NCBI GenBank assembly: GCA_021442155.1
Contig: CM038221.1
Location: forward strand, 152,387,601 to 152,451,600
Direction: 5' to 3'
DNA from: Cymbidium sinense
Lineage: Eukaryota > Streptophyta > Magnoliopsida > Asparagales > Orchidaceae
Length of the DNA stretch: 64,000 nt
Part shown: one piece after another, positions 1 to 10,915 of the stretch
How the letters are laid out: every line of letters starts with the position of its first letter
Position numbering within the stretch: the stretch's first letter is position 1
Made by a program: the position numbers and the translations under genes
Notes under the pieces: generated by a model
Seen by the model: the letters and a program-made list of their open reading frames with translations, nothing else
Told to the model about the DNA's origin: nothing
The model's database searches: none

Positions 1-960
1 TAGCCAAAGAAATAAAAGCAGCTGCTCAGTCTGTAGTAGAGGAGTTACCTAGGAGAGTCTCCCCTCTGATCACAGAGAACAAGTCTCACCCCCTCTCTGG
101 ATTTGATGGAGAGGAAGACATTAAGAGGATCTTAGTGTCACCTTCACCTATAGTTCACTTTGAGACTCCTATTAGAGATAGGAGGTTATCTTAGGTATGG
201 TCGATTCCTCAAGTAGTGGGTTTATGGATGGTCGAGTCACCAATTTTATTAGATCATCTCATTCATTAGCATACATGCACATTAGAGGGCTAAGGCTTGT
301 GTATCATTACAAGTTATTAGAGGTATAATATTAGTAGCCTCACTCTGGACTTTCTATGTGCACTATTCACATCATATTGATCATTATATTGATACTATCC
401 ACCAAGAGAATCTTGCATAGAGAATGGTTGCCTCCACACACACTCTCACATCCACCATCTCCGATAAGTTTCATATTCCATAGTTCATCAAAGGCCATGA
501 AGGCATCATCAGGAAAAGAGCCCCATTGGTGATCTATGGCCAAGAGATCCCATTCATCTACACATCTAAAGAGCTCTCCTACTCCATCTTTTCAATTGTG
601 AAGAGGAATGGTGACCATGGAGCATCTAGTCATTCATCACCACCACCAAAATCTTGGGATAGCACAAAAAATGAGAAAATTCAATTGCCCCATGGTGATG
701 ATCCTCCAAAGTACCACTCCAATCTATGAGAATTTCTCCTCAGAGCATAGTTCACAAGATTAGCTCTTTTAGTAAGGGAGGTTAGATGTCTCTATTCCAT
801 GATCATCTTGAGCTTTTTTGTACATTGGATTCCCTAGATGACATTGTATAGTATTTCAAAGAAGAAAATTCTATATGTTTTCATTTAAGGAAGAAGGTCT
901 TTTTGATCTCAACAAAGATGATTTGTTGGAATGATGCATATGGTTGACAGGGGTTCCCTC
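1..960 (+). pseudogene. Pre-gag region of element C, broken
   Basis: No known domain is recognised. The region matches the pre-gag part of element A on the minus strand (about 50,120-48,560). Both share the segment reading 'tttatggatggtcgagt' (near 222 here, near 49,340 in A), a run of His/Ser/Pro codons near 630-660, and a stretch near 690 followed by closely spaced Pro codons. The longest open stretch is 526-729 (67 codons), which contains a SSHSSPPPKSW segment. Ogre-type elements carry an extra ORF upstream of gag; this stretch occupies that position, but homology to that ORF was not tested. It could equally be untranslated leader. Both copies are interrupted by stops. Confidence 0.5.
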
Positions 961-999
961 CTTGAAATCAATAGACTTTCAAAGGTGTTTCATAATTAC

Positions 1000-2900
1000 C
1001 CAAATCCTCAATAACTAAAGCAAAAGGATGAATAGATAGATAGGATGGGAAAGAGGTTGAATACTTGCTAGTAGTAGTTTGGCACTTGATCAAGCCCGGT
1101 GCATCCTACTATTAGAAATCCTTAGGTTGTGCATGTCTTGGATCAAGCCAAGACTTCACCTCCAATAGAGTAGGGTAACACTAGCTTATATAAGAAGTAG
1201 TGGATAGTACCTCTGTATAAGAAAAAAACATTAAACTCATGGTTAAGCAGTAAGTGAGAGAAGCATTGGTGCAAGCCCAAGGAGGATCATCAATTCCAAA
1301 AGGTAGACCCTACCTAGAGGAATTTGATGCTATCCAGTATCCTAAGGATATTGTGCCACCTTCTTTTAAGAGCTTTGATGGTAACGTTAACCCACCAAAT
1401 GCACTTAGCACTTGACCTCTTGTTGCAATCTTTGGTGGCGTGATCATTACTATTTTGACTTTTTTTGTAGCTTAACATAGATTTTGATTGGTACTCCCCA
1501 ACAATTTGAAGACTTTTGTTGAGTTGGAGCAACTCTTCATTAAGAGGTTCGTCGGAGCTCAATAAAGGGTATAACATCTTGTAGCACAACAACACCCCAT
1601 TGAGTCCTTAGTTGATTATATTCTCAGATGGCACAATTTGAGTATGAAATTTGAACCATAGCTGTCTGAACAACATTCCATTGAAATTCTACTAAAGAAT
1701 ATTCATGGCCCGATCGCTTTCATGCTTAAAGATTTTACCATCAAAACATTTAAGAAATTTAATCTCATTTACAAGGAGGCCAAATAGTTGCCTCTTCGAT
1801 CAATCATCAAAGCCAAAGCCACAAAAAGCATGATAAGAAGGAGTGTATTTGGAGCAAAACACTAGCTGGGATCAGATGAGAGACCTCAAGCTCCATTCCA
1901 CCACCCAGAGCCATCCTAGCTATAGCCTTTGCCATCTCCTCTCCATATTCACGGCACCTACTCCAAGTAGCTACCATCCACCTACTCTTTTGGATAAACT
2001 AAACAAACCTTATTCATTTAAAGGGAGGTAGTCAAGAAAATATTTAAGAATCTCTTAAAGAAACTGATTTTTTGAGCCTAGGAGGAAGTGGGCAAGCAAT
2101 GATCTTAATTTTTCCCCTATCATTTATAGCCATGTTTTGGAGGATTTTATTTATATTCAAATTGGATTGAAAGCTACAAGACATACATAGTTATCCCAAA
2201 GGAATACCTGGAATAACTACTAGTTGTTAGGGTAATCCAGGGGATACATGATCTTCTCAAAAGAAGGTTGGGATATCTCCTTATCAAACCTCTAAAAGAT
2301 TATTTCAAAAATCAGAAACTTTCCTTGCAGTTGCTAAAGACAACTTGGGAAAGTGGAGCTTAAGAGAGAGCTACATGCCCGGGATAGCCAAGTAGCAAAA
2401 CTACCTATCGACCTCCATTCCACCATTGCAGCTACTACTTCAGCTGACACTTCTACTTTAGCTAGCTCTTCTTCTAGTAGACATCTTGTATCGGTGGATG
2501 AGGGCATCAAATCCCTCACCCCACTTATTTTACTAGATTTCTACTATGTACCTCCATCTAAATCCAAGAAATCAAGGAATAAAGCTAGTTTGAATTACAT
2601 GTATCACTTACATGGGTTGTCTAATTCTACACTCTTAGAAAACTCTCCAAGTCTAAATAATAATAACTGATCTTCCTCTTTTTGATTGAGTTGGACTTTC
2701 TTCTCTGAATATATGGGTTCACCTCTTAGAAGACTTGGAATCATCAGATCGGAGAAGCTGTAGGTGAGCTAAATAGAATCTTCCACTAACCTAGCACAAG
2801 AGATCACCAGTCAACCTCAGTGGCAAGGTTCTCCTAGGACACCTCAAGATAAGGGAAATTGGTTTGGGATGATTGAGAAGCCCCTCCACAGGATGCTCCA
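1000..2900 (+). pseudogene. gag: gag remnant of element C
   Basis: Gag forms the retrotransposon particle and binds the RNA. Near 1,010-1,060 a frame reads LKQKDE..DRMGKRL, matching the coiled-coil-like N-terminus seen in A (48,254-48,547). The core capsid-like segment lies at about 1,480-1,790 across frames. It reads KTFVELEQLF, then a basic stretch, AQQHP.ESL.DYILRW.NLS, and ends in IHGPIAFMLKDFTIKTFK; A keeps the first part open at 47,870-48,184. The C-terminal part is open at 2,353-2,670 (105 codons; Ser/Thr-rich, then LLDFYYVPPSKSKKSRNKA), nearly the same as A at 46,463-46,894. At least four frame breaks separate these pieces. The boundaries are estimates from comparing the two copies. 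Confidence 0.8.
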
Positions 2901-3089
2901 CCCATGGATATGCTTGTGGAGGATCAGTCTAGAGTTGATTACAATGTCCTCGTACACCTAAGAAAGTTTCCAGCTAAACTAAGCATATATGATACCCTTG
3001 TCTTATCCAAAGAGATGAGGAAATCGTTAATCAAGACTCTTATTAATCTAGAGATATGATGTTGGAGAGGAGGCTCATTATTTAAGAGA

Positions 3090-3540
3090 AGCCCAAGGAG
3101 TCACTTTTTATGAAGACCTTCTTGGGGACAAATCCTCTACATTATAGTGATGGATAGATTGACTTTCCAAGTTCTTATTGATCCAGTGCATCGGTGAATA
3201 TTATGAGTCTAAAGACCCTTGCTACCAGGATTTCCATCTCTACACTCAGGAGATCGATGATGTTGAGGATTCAATGAACAAGAGGGCTTTAGGTTCCATA
3301 GTGTTACCTTTGGAAATAGGTGATTGGAAGATTGAAGCCAAGCTCTATATCATTGATTCGAATACTTCATTTACTGCTTTGCTTGGTAGGCCTTGGATAG
3401 ACCTAAACAAGATGATTCCATCTTTCCTTCATTAGTGCATCAAGTTCAGAAGGGATGTAATTGAATACTGTGTCAAAGGAGATGAAAAGCTATTTTCTAT
3501 TAGAGAGGTCAAGATATATGAAGATCCTACTATCTTCCTC
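3090..3540 (+). pseudogene. Retroviral-type aspartic protease remnant of element C
   Basis: This domain would cut the Gag-Pol polyprotein. The catalytic-loop strand is at about 3,160-3,215: VLIDP followed by a mutated loop, then IMSLKTLA in another frame; A reads RVLVDLSASVNIMSLKTL here. The family usually has D-T/S/G-G-A/S at this point, so the glycine is lost in both copies. The open stretch 3,178-3,435 carries the second half. It reads GSIVLPLEIGDW, the flap-side strand IIDSNTSFTALLGRPWID, and PSFLH; the ILGRPW-type motif is highly characteristic of Tat proteases. A frameshift near 3,170-3,200 and a stop after 3,435 break the gene. Confidence 0.85.
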
Positions 3541-3568
3541 AAAACATCTTTTCATGAACTATTAAATG

Positions 3569-3617
3569 CAAAGAAAAGAAAAAAGAAAGAAAAGAAAAGA
3601 AAAAAGAAAAGAAAAAG
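3569..3617 (+). repeat. A/G-only microsatellite (AAAGA-like) after the protease
   Basis: About 49 bases consist only of A and G in AAAGAAAAG-like steps. In the frame continuing from the protease they would encode a Lys/Arg-rich, strongly basic segment. Element A has a shorter pyrimidine mirror of it near 45,645-45,675. It may be simple slippage, or an expanded basic linker. Confidence 0.8.
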
Positions 3618-3619
3618 TA

Positions 3620-4610
3620 CAAGTGAGCGAGAAAAGGACATGAAGGAAGAAGTAGAGCCGCATGTTACATTCCACCCACAATTCGTTCCACCATATGGAC
3701 ATATGGGTAAGATGATCGACCTTCACCAGGCAGAGGCAGAGGCAGATACAGAGGAAATTCCATAGGTGGAAGACCCCCTAGTTGGTAGCTAGCCAACAGG
3801 GGTTATATTTCAGTTCACAGGAGTACCTTTACTATTCACATAGACTTGGAACCCATCTCAAGGATGAGTCTAATATGATTAGCATACTAGCTAACCCCTC
3901 TCAGTGAGTTTCATTAAAGGTGACACTCGAGTTGGAGAGTGATAAAGACCAGGCCTCTAAGTAAAGCACGAATATATTCGAATCAAGTTTATGTGTAACT
4001 ATCAGGCAACAGTTAGGAACCTTAGCTCTAACATCACTTTCTCTCAAAAAGTTGAAGGTTTAGTAGTTAAGGAAGCCCCTCAGTCTTATGTCAAGCGAGA
4101 TTCTATTGGGATCATCATCCTCAAGTCCAAAAATTGATGTAGGACTTGAGGATAATTCATATAAAGAATTAATGGAATTACCTTTTGATTGATACTTGCT
4201 TTCTGTTCTTAATCTTACAAAGAAGGGTTTGATTCCTTATACATGGTCCAAGCACAGGTCAGAGTATTTTGAGAAGCTATGGAATAATAGATGCAATCAA
4301 GATGGGGACTAGGATTGATAGTGGGTCGGTCGATGATGATTACTACTTAGTTGTCACCAATCATCTGGAATCTGATAGGTTCTTCTCAAACCACACTAGC
4401 TCTTATGAGGAGTGTTTAGACACTTTAGATGATCCAGATGATCTCCAAATCAAAGATGCACCTTCAAAATTTGAAGAGGAAATCCATTCAACAATTGACA
4501 TGCTCAAAGAAATCAACCTCAAGACAGAAGAAAATTCATGCCTGACATACATCAGTTCATTGCTGAATGAAGATGAAACTAATGACTTAGGCTATTAATT
4601 GAGTTTAAGG
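3620..4610 (+). pseudogene. Protease-RT linker region of element C
   Basis: This region lies between protease and RT and matches the minus-strand open reading frame at 45,016-45,558 in A. Near 3,725-3,790 an alternative frame is Arg/Gly-rich (PGRGRGRYRGNS), as in A. Further on both copies share the HRST.TIHI and EFPFDWYSP-type segments. The open stretch 4,269-4,598 (109 codons, acidic) contains RIDSGSVDDDYYLVVTNH and ends just before the RT start. Acidic and low-complexity sequence here is typical of the poorly conserved pol linker. In Ogre elements the protease-RT interval contains an intron; I see no convincing conserved splice pair and do not claim one. Stops interrupt the frame near 3,785, 3,910 and 4,190. 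Confidence 0.55.
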
Positions 4611-5510
4611 ACTACTTTGCATGGAGTTATGAAGAGATGCCCAAATTATCTTCTGACGTAGCAGTCCACAAACTGATAATAGACCATAAAACTAACCCTA
4701 TCAAGCAAGCTCCTAAACGCATGCGATTAGAAATTGAACAATAGGTAATTTTAAAGTCAAGAAATTGATCGATGTTGGTTTCATCAGGGAAGAAAATACC
4801 CTACGGTTGTGTGTCATCCTTAAGAAGAAGAATGACCAAATTCACATATGCGTCAATTTAGGGACTTAAATGTCTAAGGATGAGTTTTCTTCCTATACCA
4901 AAATTAATGGTGGACATCTCATCTCATGCAATATCTCTTCATGGATGGGTCATTTACAATATCAAGATGGCCCCGAGGATGAAAGAAACACTTTTTGAAC
5001 CCGATCAAAATCTATTATTATAAGGTCATGCCTTTCCTTAAAATGTTTGGTGCTACATACCAGCCATGACAGATCTTCAACAAGCTCATTCATCATCAAG
5101 TTGAGTGCTATGTTGATAACTTAGTAGTCAAAAAAAAAAAAGAAAAGGAAGGCCATCTCTTTGACTTGAGAGTAGTTTTCAAATAGTTAAGATAATACAA
5201 CCTCAAAATGAATCCCATGAAGTGTGCATTCAGAGTAGCTTCAGGAAAGTTCCTTGGGTTTGTTGTTTAACATCGGGGAATAGAGATAGATCCAGAAAAG
5301 ATCAAAACTATCTTCGAAATTCCACCCCCTAAAAGTTTAGCTCAACTCAGATCTTTCCAATGGCGATTTTCATATCTAAGATTCTTTATCTCCAATCTAT
5401 CGGGAAGATGGAAGCTATTTTCAGCACTTCTCAAAAAGAAGGCCAAGTTTAAGTGGGATGACAAGTTCCAGCATGCCTTTGAAGATATCAAGCAGTATTT
5501 GGTGAAAGCC
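4605..5510 (+). pseudogene. Reverse transcriptase remnant of element C
   Basis: RT copies the element RNA into DNA. The N-terminal LSLRTTLHGV..RCPNY segment matches A at 44,626 downward. Traces of the palm follow: FRDLNV, FMDGS, then YYKVMPF and FGATYQ. The active-site box reads ECYVDNLVVK at about 5,101-5,130, so the second Asp of YVDD is Asn. The thumb/connection part is the best preserved: NPMKCAFRVASGKFLGF near 5,210-5,260, DPEKIKTIFEIPPP near 5,290-5,330, then RSFQWRFSYLRFFISNLSG. At least five stops or frameshifts, plus an A11 tract at 5,131-5,141, break the frame. The GYNQIKMAPED box (4,945-4,985) has a small deletion. Confidence 0.9.
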
Positions 5511-5514
5511 TAGC

Positions 5515-5880
5515 TATCCCCAACACTCATCCCTCTATTGCATTAGACTTTCGATGCTTTGTTGGCCCAAGCCAACGATGAAGGGAAGGAGAGTGCTCTC
5601 TATTACCTCAGTCATTGTTTAATCCCTACTGAAGCAAACTACCCACCTATTGAGAAACATTACCTTTAATCCCAAAAGCTACTATATGCTTTCTCACAAG
5701 GTGAACTTAATTTCAAGAATCAATCCACTGCAGTATCTCATGACATGGACAATGTTATCAGGCTGGCATTATTCTCTCAGTTTGATATTACATTTACCCT
5801 CATGGTGAAAGGACCACGATTTCTTAGCATCCCACACCCACTTCTGTTGATTCTCTCGATGAATAAATCATGAACTTAGG
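5515..5880 (+). pseudogene. RNase H domain remnant of element C
   Basis: The domain would degrade RNA in the RNA:DNA hybrid. It follows RT directly. Readable pieces are FDALLAQANDEGKESALYYLS at 5,549-5,610, then EANYPPIEKHYL, a degenerate LLYAFSQ stretch, and SQFDITFTLMVKGP near 5,775-5,815. This matches the Tat pattern in which the domain ends with an LSQYDI-type strand, a basic loop and a proline-rich exit (here SIPHPLL). One internal stop follows EKHYL and a frameshift lies near 5,700. The catalytic Asp positions cannot be placed confidently because of the decay. Confidence 0.8.
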
Positions 5881-5884
5881 GGAG

Positions 5885-6300
5885 GTTGAATCGTTGGGAG
5901 ATGTATTTTGATGGTGCTTCCTTTCACAAGGAGAAGAACCATGATCTACTCTTCCAGAAAGGTAGGGGTAGGAATAGTTCTTTAACTCGACCATGATGTG
6001 ATGAGATTCTCATACTATCTCTCAATCCATACACCAACAATGAAGCCAAGTATGAGGCTTTGATTGTTTGAGTTAGCCATTATAGTTGTGTCAAGAGTCA
6101 ACATCTACAGATTCTCGGTGGTCATCAACCCGATTGCTAGGTCCTACAAGATTATAAAACCTAAGCTTCGTCACTACCATGAGTACACCATGAAGCCATT
6201 GGCCCAAATCCCTAAGGTCACCATCTACAAGGTTCCTCGAGGAGAGAACACAATAGCAGATGCTTTGGCCAAACTTGTCAAGGATTGGCATGTTTGAAAG
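5885..6300 (+). pseudogene. Second (archaeal-type) RNase H remnant of element C
   Basis: A second RNase H-like domain sits between the first one and integrase. The frame near 5,898-5,930 reads RWEMYFDGASFHKEK, with the first catalytic Asp in YFDGAS. Near 6,030-6,070 it reads YTNNEAKYEALIV, which contains the second acidic residue (NNEA.YEAL). The usual GDSQ segment is changed to GGHQ near 6,115. The end is open at 6,064-6,297 in another frame (HYHEYTMKPL, IYKVPRGENTIADALAKLV). Tandem RNase H domains of this kind are known for the Tat clade of Ty3/gypsy, so this segment is the main reason for the lineage call. At least two frameshifts are present. Confidence 0.8.
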
Positions 6301-7640
6301 ATGAGTATATTCCAATAAGGGTCCAAAATAGAAGAGTCCTATCCCTTATTGATGCTGAACTCATCGAGAGACTTTCTCTTGAAGGGGAGGTTGCATTTGC
6401 TAACAAAAATGAGGAGCTAGATTGGAGGCAACCGTTCATAGATTATTTGAACATCGACAAACTACCTCAAGAGAACTCATAACCCATCAGGTGAAACAGA
6501 GAGCTCTCTTATGCTCTCATGGATGACATCTTGTGCTGACAGTCTTTCAATCAAATGTGGTTACATTGTTTAGATAAACATGAAGCCCGTAAGGTCGTGA
6601 CTGAGGTACATTCAGGTCTATGCAAAGCACATCAATCCGATTCGAAGATGAAAGCAAAGATCAAGAGACTAGGATACTACTGGGCTTCGATGATTACAGA
6701 CTACATGGATGCGATTGAGATATGCCATCAGTGTCATGTACACGGTGTGGTCCTACATCAACCACCCAATATTCTACATCCTACATTGACCTCATGGCCA
6801 TTTGAGTGTTGGGGTACTGACATAGTGGGTCCTATCGATCCTCCTTCTCATAAGGGGAATCAGTTCATCTTAGGTGCCACCGACTACTTTTCCAAGTGGA
6901 AGCAATCCCACTCAGAGGTCACATATGTGCTCCAATTTTTTAGAACCATATCATATATAGGTTCGGGGTGCTTCGATGAATTATATTCGATAATAGCACT
7001 ACATTCAAGAGCACCAAGATTAACAGCTTTGCTAGGAGGCATGGTATAGATTAGAGATACTCCACCATCTACTATCCCATGGTAAATGGTCTAGCAGAAG
7101 CATTCAATAAAACTCTCATCCAGATACTAAAGAAGACACATGATGACAACAAGCGACAGTGGCATGAGCAGTTGGTTGAAGCTTTATGGGCATACTGAAC
7201 CACATACAAAACTTTAACTCAATCTACCCCTTTCTCCTTAGTGTATGGGTCCAAAGCTATTCTACCATTAGAAGTTCAATTCCTGTCACTAAGGATAGCA
7301 ATGGGTAGCAAGATCACTATAGAGCAGAATAAAAAGTTACAGTTAGAAGAGCTCAAAAGTTTGGAGGAGAGACGCCTACGGGTGTGCCAAAACCTTGAGT
7401 TATACAAAGCCAAAATGATTCAAGCTCATAATAAGCTGGTCCACCCTAGAACTTTTCATGTAGGAGAACTTATCCTAGTTCTAAGGAGACCAATTGTTGC
7501 ACGTCAAAGATGGGAGGCAAGTTTGAACCCACTTGGGAAGGCCCTTTATCATAGAAAAGGCCCAGGAGGATCTATCGACTTATTATTGATTGTAAGGGAA
7601 CACGATGCTTCCAATTAATGGGCTCTATTTGAAAAAAATA
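6300..7640 (+). pseudogene. Integrase remnant of element C
   Basis: Integrase would insert the cDNA into host DNA. The open stretch 6,555-7,049 begins with the HHCC zinc-binding fold: His in EVHSG and KAHQS, then ICHQC. The first part of the catalytic core follows, with the first catalytic Asp in CWGTDIVGPI and then GATDYFSKW. A frameshift near 6,930 separates the second Asp (FDNSTTF-like, near 6,990). The Glu is in VNGLAEAFNKTL near 7,084-7,120. The segment 7,241-7,618 starts at the VYGSKAILPLEVQ strand and ends with the C-terminal domain (a shifted frame gives FEPTWEGPF near 7,515-7,545). Upstream, 6,285-6,482 links RNase H to integrase. There are three or more frame breaks. Confidence 0.9.
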
Positions 7641-7764
7641 TTACCCATAAAAATCATGTTTGAAAATAATTATTATCAAAAGAATAAAATTCTATTCCAA
7701 ATTCATCAAAATCTTCTCTTCTTTTGAAGCATTTGCTTGTTTGCGAATCGCCATGACATGTTTA

Positions 7765-8030
7765 GGGTAGGTGTAAGAGAACCCAAGTGGAATCTTATCC
7801 CTCTTTTACAACATGAATACAATCAAACACAAATCTTGAGTGCTACTAGAATAGGTGTGAGAGAACCCAAGAGGCATTCTATTTCGACTAGCACAACTAA
7901 GTTAGGTGTGAGAGAACCCAAGCATCATCCTTTCTTAGTGGGATCACAACTACCATTCATGGCACCATTTCATCAATTCCCTAGCATGTTTTAGGATATG
8001 TGTGAGAGAACCCGAGAGGCATCCTATTCC
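7765..8030 (+). repeat. Irregular tandem repeat with GTGAGAGAACCC core (4 copies)
   Basis: The core 'ggtgtgagagaaccc' (with small changes) occurs near 7,769, 7,854, 7,905 and 7,998, each followed by an A/G-rich word and a C/T-rich tail. Spacing is uneven (about 50-95 bases). It lies just after the integrase end. Confidence 0.8.
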
Positions 8031-8149
8031 CTTCTAAACACAAACAAAAATAAACACATGTCTTTTTTATCTGCTATTTTGATGTAGCAAGCCCCATGGC
8101 ACTCACTTAAGGGCTCTAGTTGACATGCTCCTTGCTAGTATGTCAGTGG

Positions 8150-9870
8150 TCACTTATGTGAGTCCCCATGCTTTCTTCTTGACTTGATCATTGCAAACCA
8201 ACAAGCACCTTATTCGGTTTGGTAGGCTTCACTGCCCAGCCAGTAAGCTACCTCATGGTGATTTTGTTTAAGAATATGTGAGTCCCCATGCTTTCTTTGA
8301 ATTAACCATCATGGATCTAGTAGTATAGGTTTAGGATAAGTCCCGTGGCTCCTTTCCTCTTGACTACTCTTGAGTTGATATAAGTCCCCAGTGGCATTCA
8401 CTCAGTAGTCCTAGGTCGGATAGCACGCCAGTGACTATCCCAATAATCAGTTTCACTATAAGAGGATGTGAGTCCCTAATGCTTTCTTCCTAGGCTGGTT
8501 GTTGCAAACTAATGAGAACTTTAGGTTAGTTGATGTTCACTATGTTGGCATATGTGAGTCCTCGCACTTTCTCCTTGAGTTGGCCACCAAATACCTATAG
8601 ATATTATCTTCTCCAAGGTTTTGGATAAAGCCCTCAGCAGCCCCTTCCCCTGTGGGCATTCTACTTGGATCACATCCTTTATGACCCCATTTAGACACTA
8701 CCCGGGTTACTCTTGGATTGGAAGTCCCCCTTTCCTAGTAGCCACCCCTATGGTTGGAGAATTTGTTGGATGCAAATTCTCCCAGTTAGTAAATATGAGA
8801 TAGTCTAGGCTAGAAGCTCCTTCTTCATGATCTCTAAACCAATGTCCATATAAATAAACAAACAAAATAAATAAACCAATTAATTTGCTTGTGGATTAGG
8901 AATTCAAGCCCCCAATGACCCCTTTCCCAAGTAGGCATCCTATCTTTAAGGTAGTATCAACAAAACTCCTAATAGGAATTTCCTGACTACGCTTGTGATG
9001 AGATAAGTCCACTCGGCCTCTCTCCATATACCCTTAGTTGGGTTCAATCTATTTCCAGCAAGTTTCCGCATCATCTCTTTGGAAGATAAGTTTACTACAC
9101 ATTCTTTCTAGCATGACTATGCAACAACCACTAGGTCGGTCATGTTACCTTGCTAGTATGTCACATTGAAAGATGTGAGTTCCCGTGCTTTCTTCTTTAA
9201 ATTAACCATTGCAAATCGAAAGTCACCCATTTGGTTGGATAGTTCTCCCCTCGGCTGGAAGCTACTCCCTTTGGATTGTTAAATTTGAGCTAGACCAAGG
9301 CCAACATGGTCCCTACTCAATGCATCCATCTGACCAATATGATCCATCAAAAAAATATTAAAAATTAAAATTAATCTTGACTATCTTTGAGCGATTTAAG
9401 TCCCACATTCACTCAATAATTCTAGGTCGGTTGATTGTTGCACAAGATCACCCATTCCTTATTTTGGAAGATGTGAGTCTGCTTTCTTAACTTGACCATT
9501 TAAATCAGAAAATCCCTTTGGTTGGATAGTCCTACTATGTGGTTAGACTACCCCTTTAGATTGGTAAATTTGAAGTAGACCAGGCCTGACCCCTATTTAG
9601 TGCATCCTGATGGGTTTCCATTAAAATAACTAAAAAATGAAATTAACTTTGACTATCTTTGTGATTTAATTCCCAGGCATTCACTCAATAATCATGCTAA
9701 GTTAGTTCAATCTGTTGCCTGATCACCCCCACAACTACTTTGGAGGATGTAAGTCTATGCTTTCTTCCTTATTGCTGAAAGGCAACCCCTTTGGTTGGAT
9801 AGTCCTACCATGTGGTTGGTTGACTACCCATTTGGATTGGTAAATCTGCTAGCCCAAGGCTTACATAGCC
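8150..9870 (+). repeat. Degenerate tandem repeat with 'gtgagtccccatgctttctt' core, partly ~290-bp period
   Basis: The core recurs near 8,158, 8,278, 8,466, 8,554, 9,175, 9,474 and 9,747. It is combined with blocks containing 'cattcactcaataatt' and 'ttggttggatagt'. From about 9,120 onward the blocks follow one another at about 280-300 bases. The reverse complement of the same unit is amplified further in A at 34,200-36,300. Confidence 0.8.
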
Positions 9871-9939
9871 TCTATTCAGTGCGGTCCATCAAACCAATAG
9901 GGTCCATATCAAAATTCAAAATTAAAAATCTAAACAAAT

Positions 9940-10345
9940 TCAACCCGCCTCCCCAGTGGAGTCCAATCAAATAATCAAATCAATCAAATAAATCAGCTTC
10001 TCCTCAGTGAGATGCAAATCTTTCCAGTTCCCCAAGTGGAACCAATTCAATCCAACTTGACTTGCTCCCCTAGTGGATAGTTTACATTTTCATCCCCAAC
10101 GGATCCCGAATTCTAATCCCCCATCGGATTTCACAACATCTTTTCCTCAGTGGATGACCTGAACTTGCTCCCCTAGTGGAGAGTTCACTTTTTCATCCAG
10201 TGGAGCACCAAATCCTAAATAAACAAATCAAATCAATTTCTCCCTAGCGAGACACAAAATCAAATCAAACCTCTCATCCCCCAATGGATGACTGAACCTT
10301 TTCCCCTAGTGAAGGGTTCACATTCTCAATCCCTAGTGGATTCCT
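9940..10345 (+). repeat. Short tandem repeat built on 'cccctagtgga' / 'cagtggatgac'
   Basis: Words such as 'ttgctcccctagtgga', 'cagtggatgacctgaac' and 'ttctcc..agtgagatgcaaat' alternate several times with an irregular period of about 60-130 bases. The reverse complement is present at 33,790-34,190. In A/B the same GGATGA word is one side of the deletion junction at 44,222-44,231. Confidence 0.75.
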
Positions 10346-10744
10346 CCTTCACTCTCTTATGTTGTTGAAATGAGTAGAGTCACATTGCACTAAGCTCTTG
10401 ATTCCTACTACACCTTAGGTTGGGAGTAGATCATTTCTATTAGTTTTTGTGATCATTTGATGTTCTTGATCACCTCGATCAACACCAATATGTCTTTGTG
10501 TCTTGACACCTATTGGGAGAACTTTGTTGACCTCACTTTTGGAGTAAGCTTTTAATTTCTTCATCTTAGACATAGTACTCGTCTAGACATTAAGAGTTTC
10601 TTAGTCTTAAGACACTTCTAGTGATTAGGTGAACACTTAATTAGAAACTTGAAGAGTTAGCCATAGGAATAGGTTATGCCTTAAGGGGTATTAGGAAAAC
10701 TTGCCTACCTATAGCAGACCAAATCCTTACTTCCTTCTTCCAAG

Positions 10745-10915
10745 TCAAACTCAAAATTCAAATCAACCTCAAATTTAAATTAGCTTCAAATCCAAATTAA
10801 CTTCAAATTCAAATCAACTTCAAATTCAAATCAACTTCAAATCCAAAATCAACTTCAAACTCATATCAACTTCAAATCCAATTCAACTTCAAACTCAAAT
10901 CAACCTCTATTCTAA
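10745..10915 (+). repeat. 17-bp minisatellite in LTR C
   Basis: About ten imperfect copies of a 15-18-bp unit close to 'caaattcaaatcaactt' lie near the LTR start. In the reverse complement it occurs at 33,180-33,360 (A 3' LTR), 43,675-43,760 (B; fewer copies) and 60,425-60,625 (A 5' LTR; many copies). Copy number therefore differs between LTRs. Confidence 0.85.

Larger units (their letters stand above)
1..10524 (+). mobile_element. Element C internal region (Ty3/gypsy, Tat/Ogre-like), 5' end outside window
   Basis: This is the internal part of a degenerate LTR retrotransposon. In order it shows a pre-gag region, gag, protease, linker, reverse transcriptase, RNase H, a second RNase H, integrase and a long repeat-rich 3' spacer that runs directly into a + strand LTR at 10,525. 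The same order, in the opposite orientation, is seen in element A (53,287 down to 44,231), which supports the reading. Two RNase H-like segments before integrase and the long 3' spacer are known traits of the Tat lineage; assignment to that lineage is my inference from remembered motifs. The 5' LTR and leader lie upstream of base 1. Stops and frameshifts are frequent in every domain, so the copy is dead. Confidence 0.9.
7640..10524 (+). other. 3' spacer of element C between integrase and LTR
   Basis: About 2.9 kb lie between the end of integrase and the 3' LTR. No coding domain is visible; the short open stretches at 7,737-7,994 and 8,621-8,803 arise from tandem repeats. The spacer is a series of repeat fields, listed separately, followed by a unique stretch (10,345-10,524). 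The minus-strand copy in A at 33,590-36,582 matches about 8,848-10,524 in reverse complement. Repeat-rich 3' untranslated regions that seed satellites are known for Tat-lineage elements. Confidence 0.85.
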
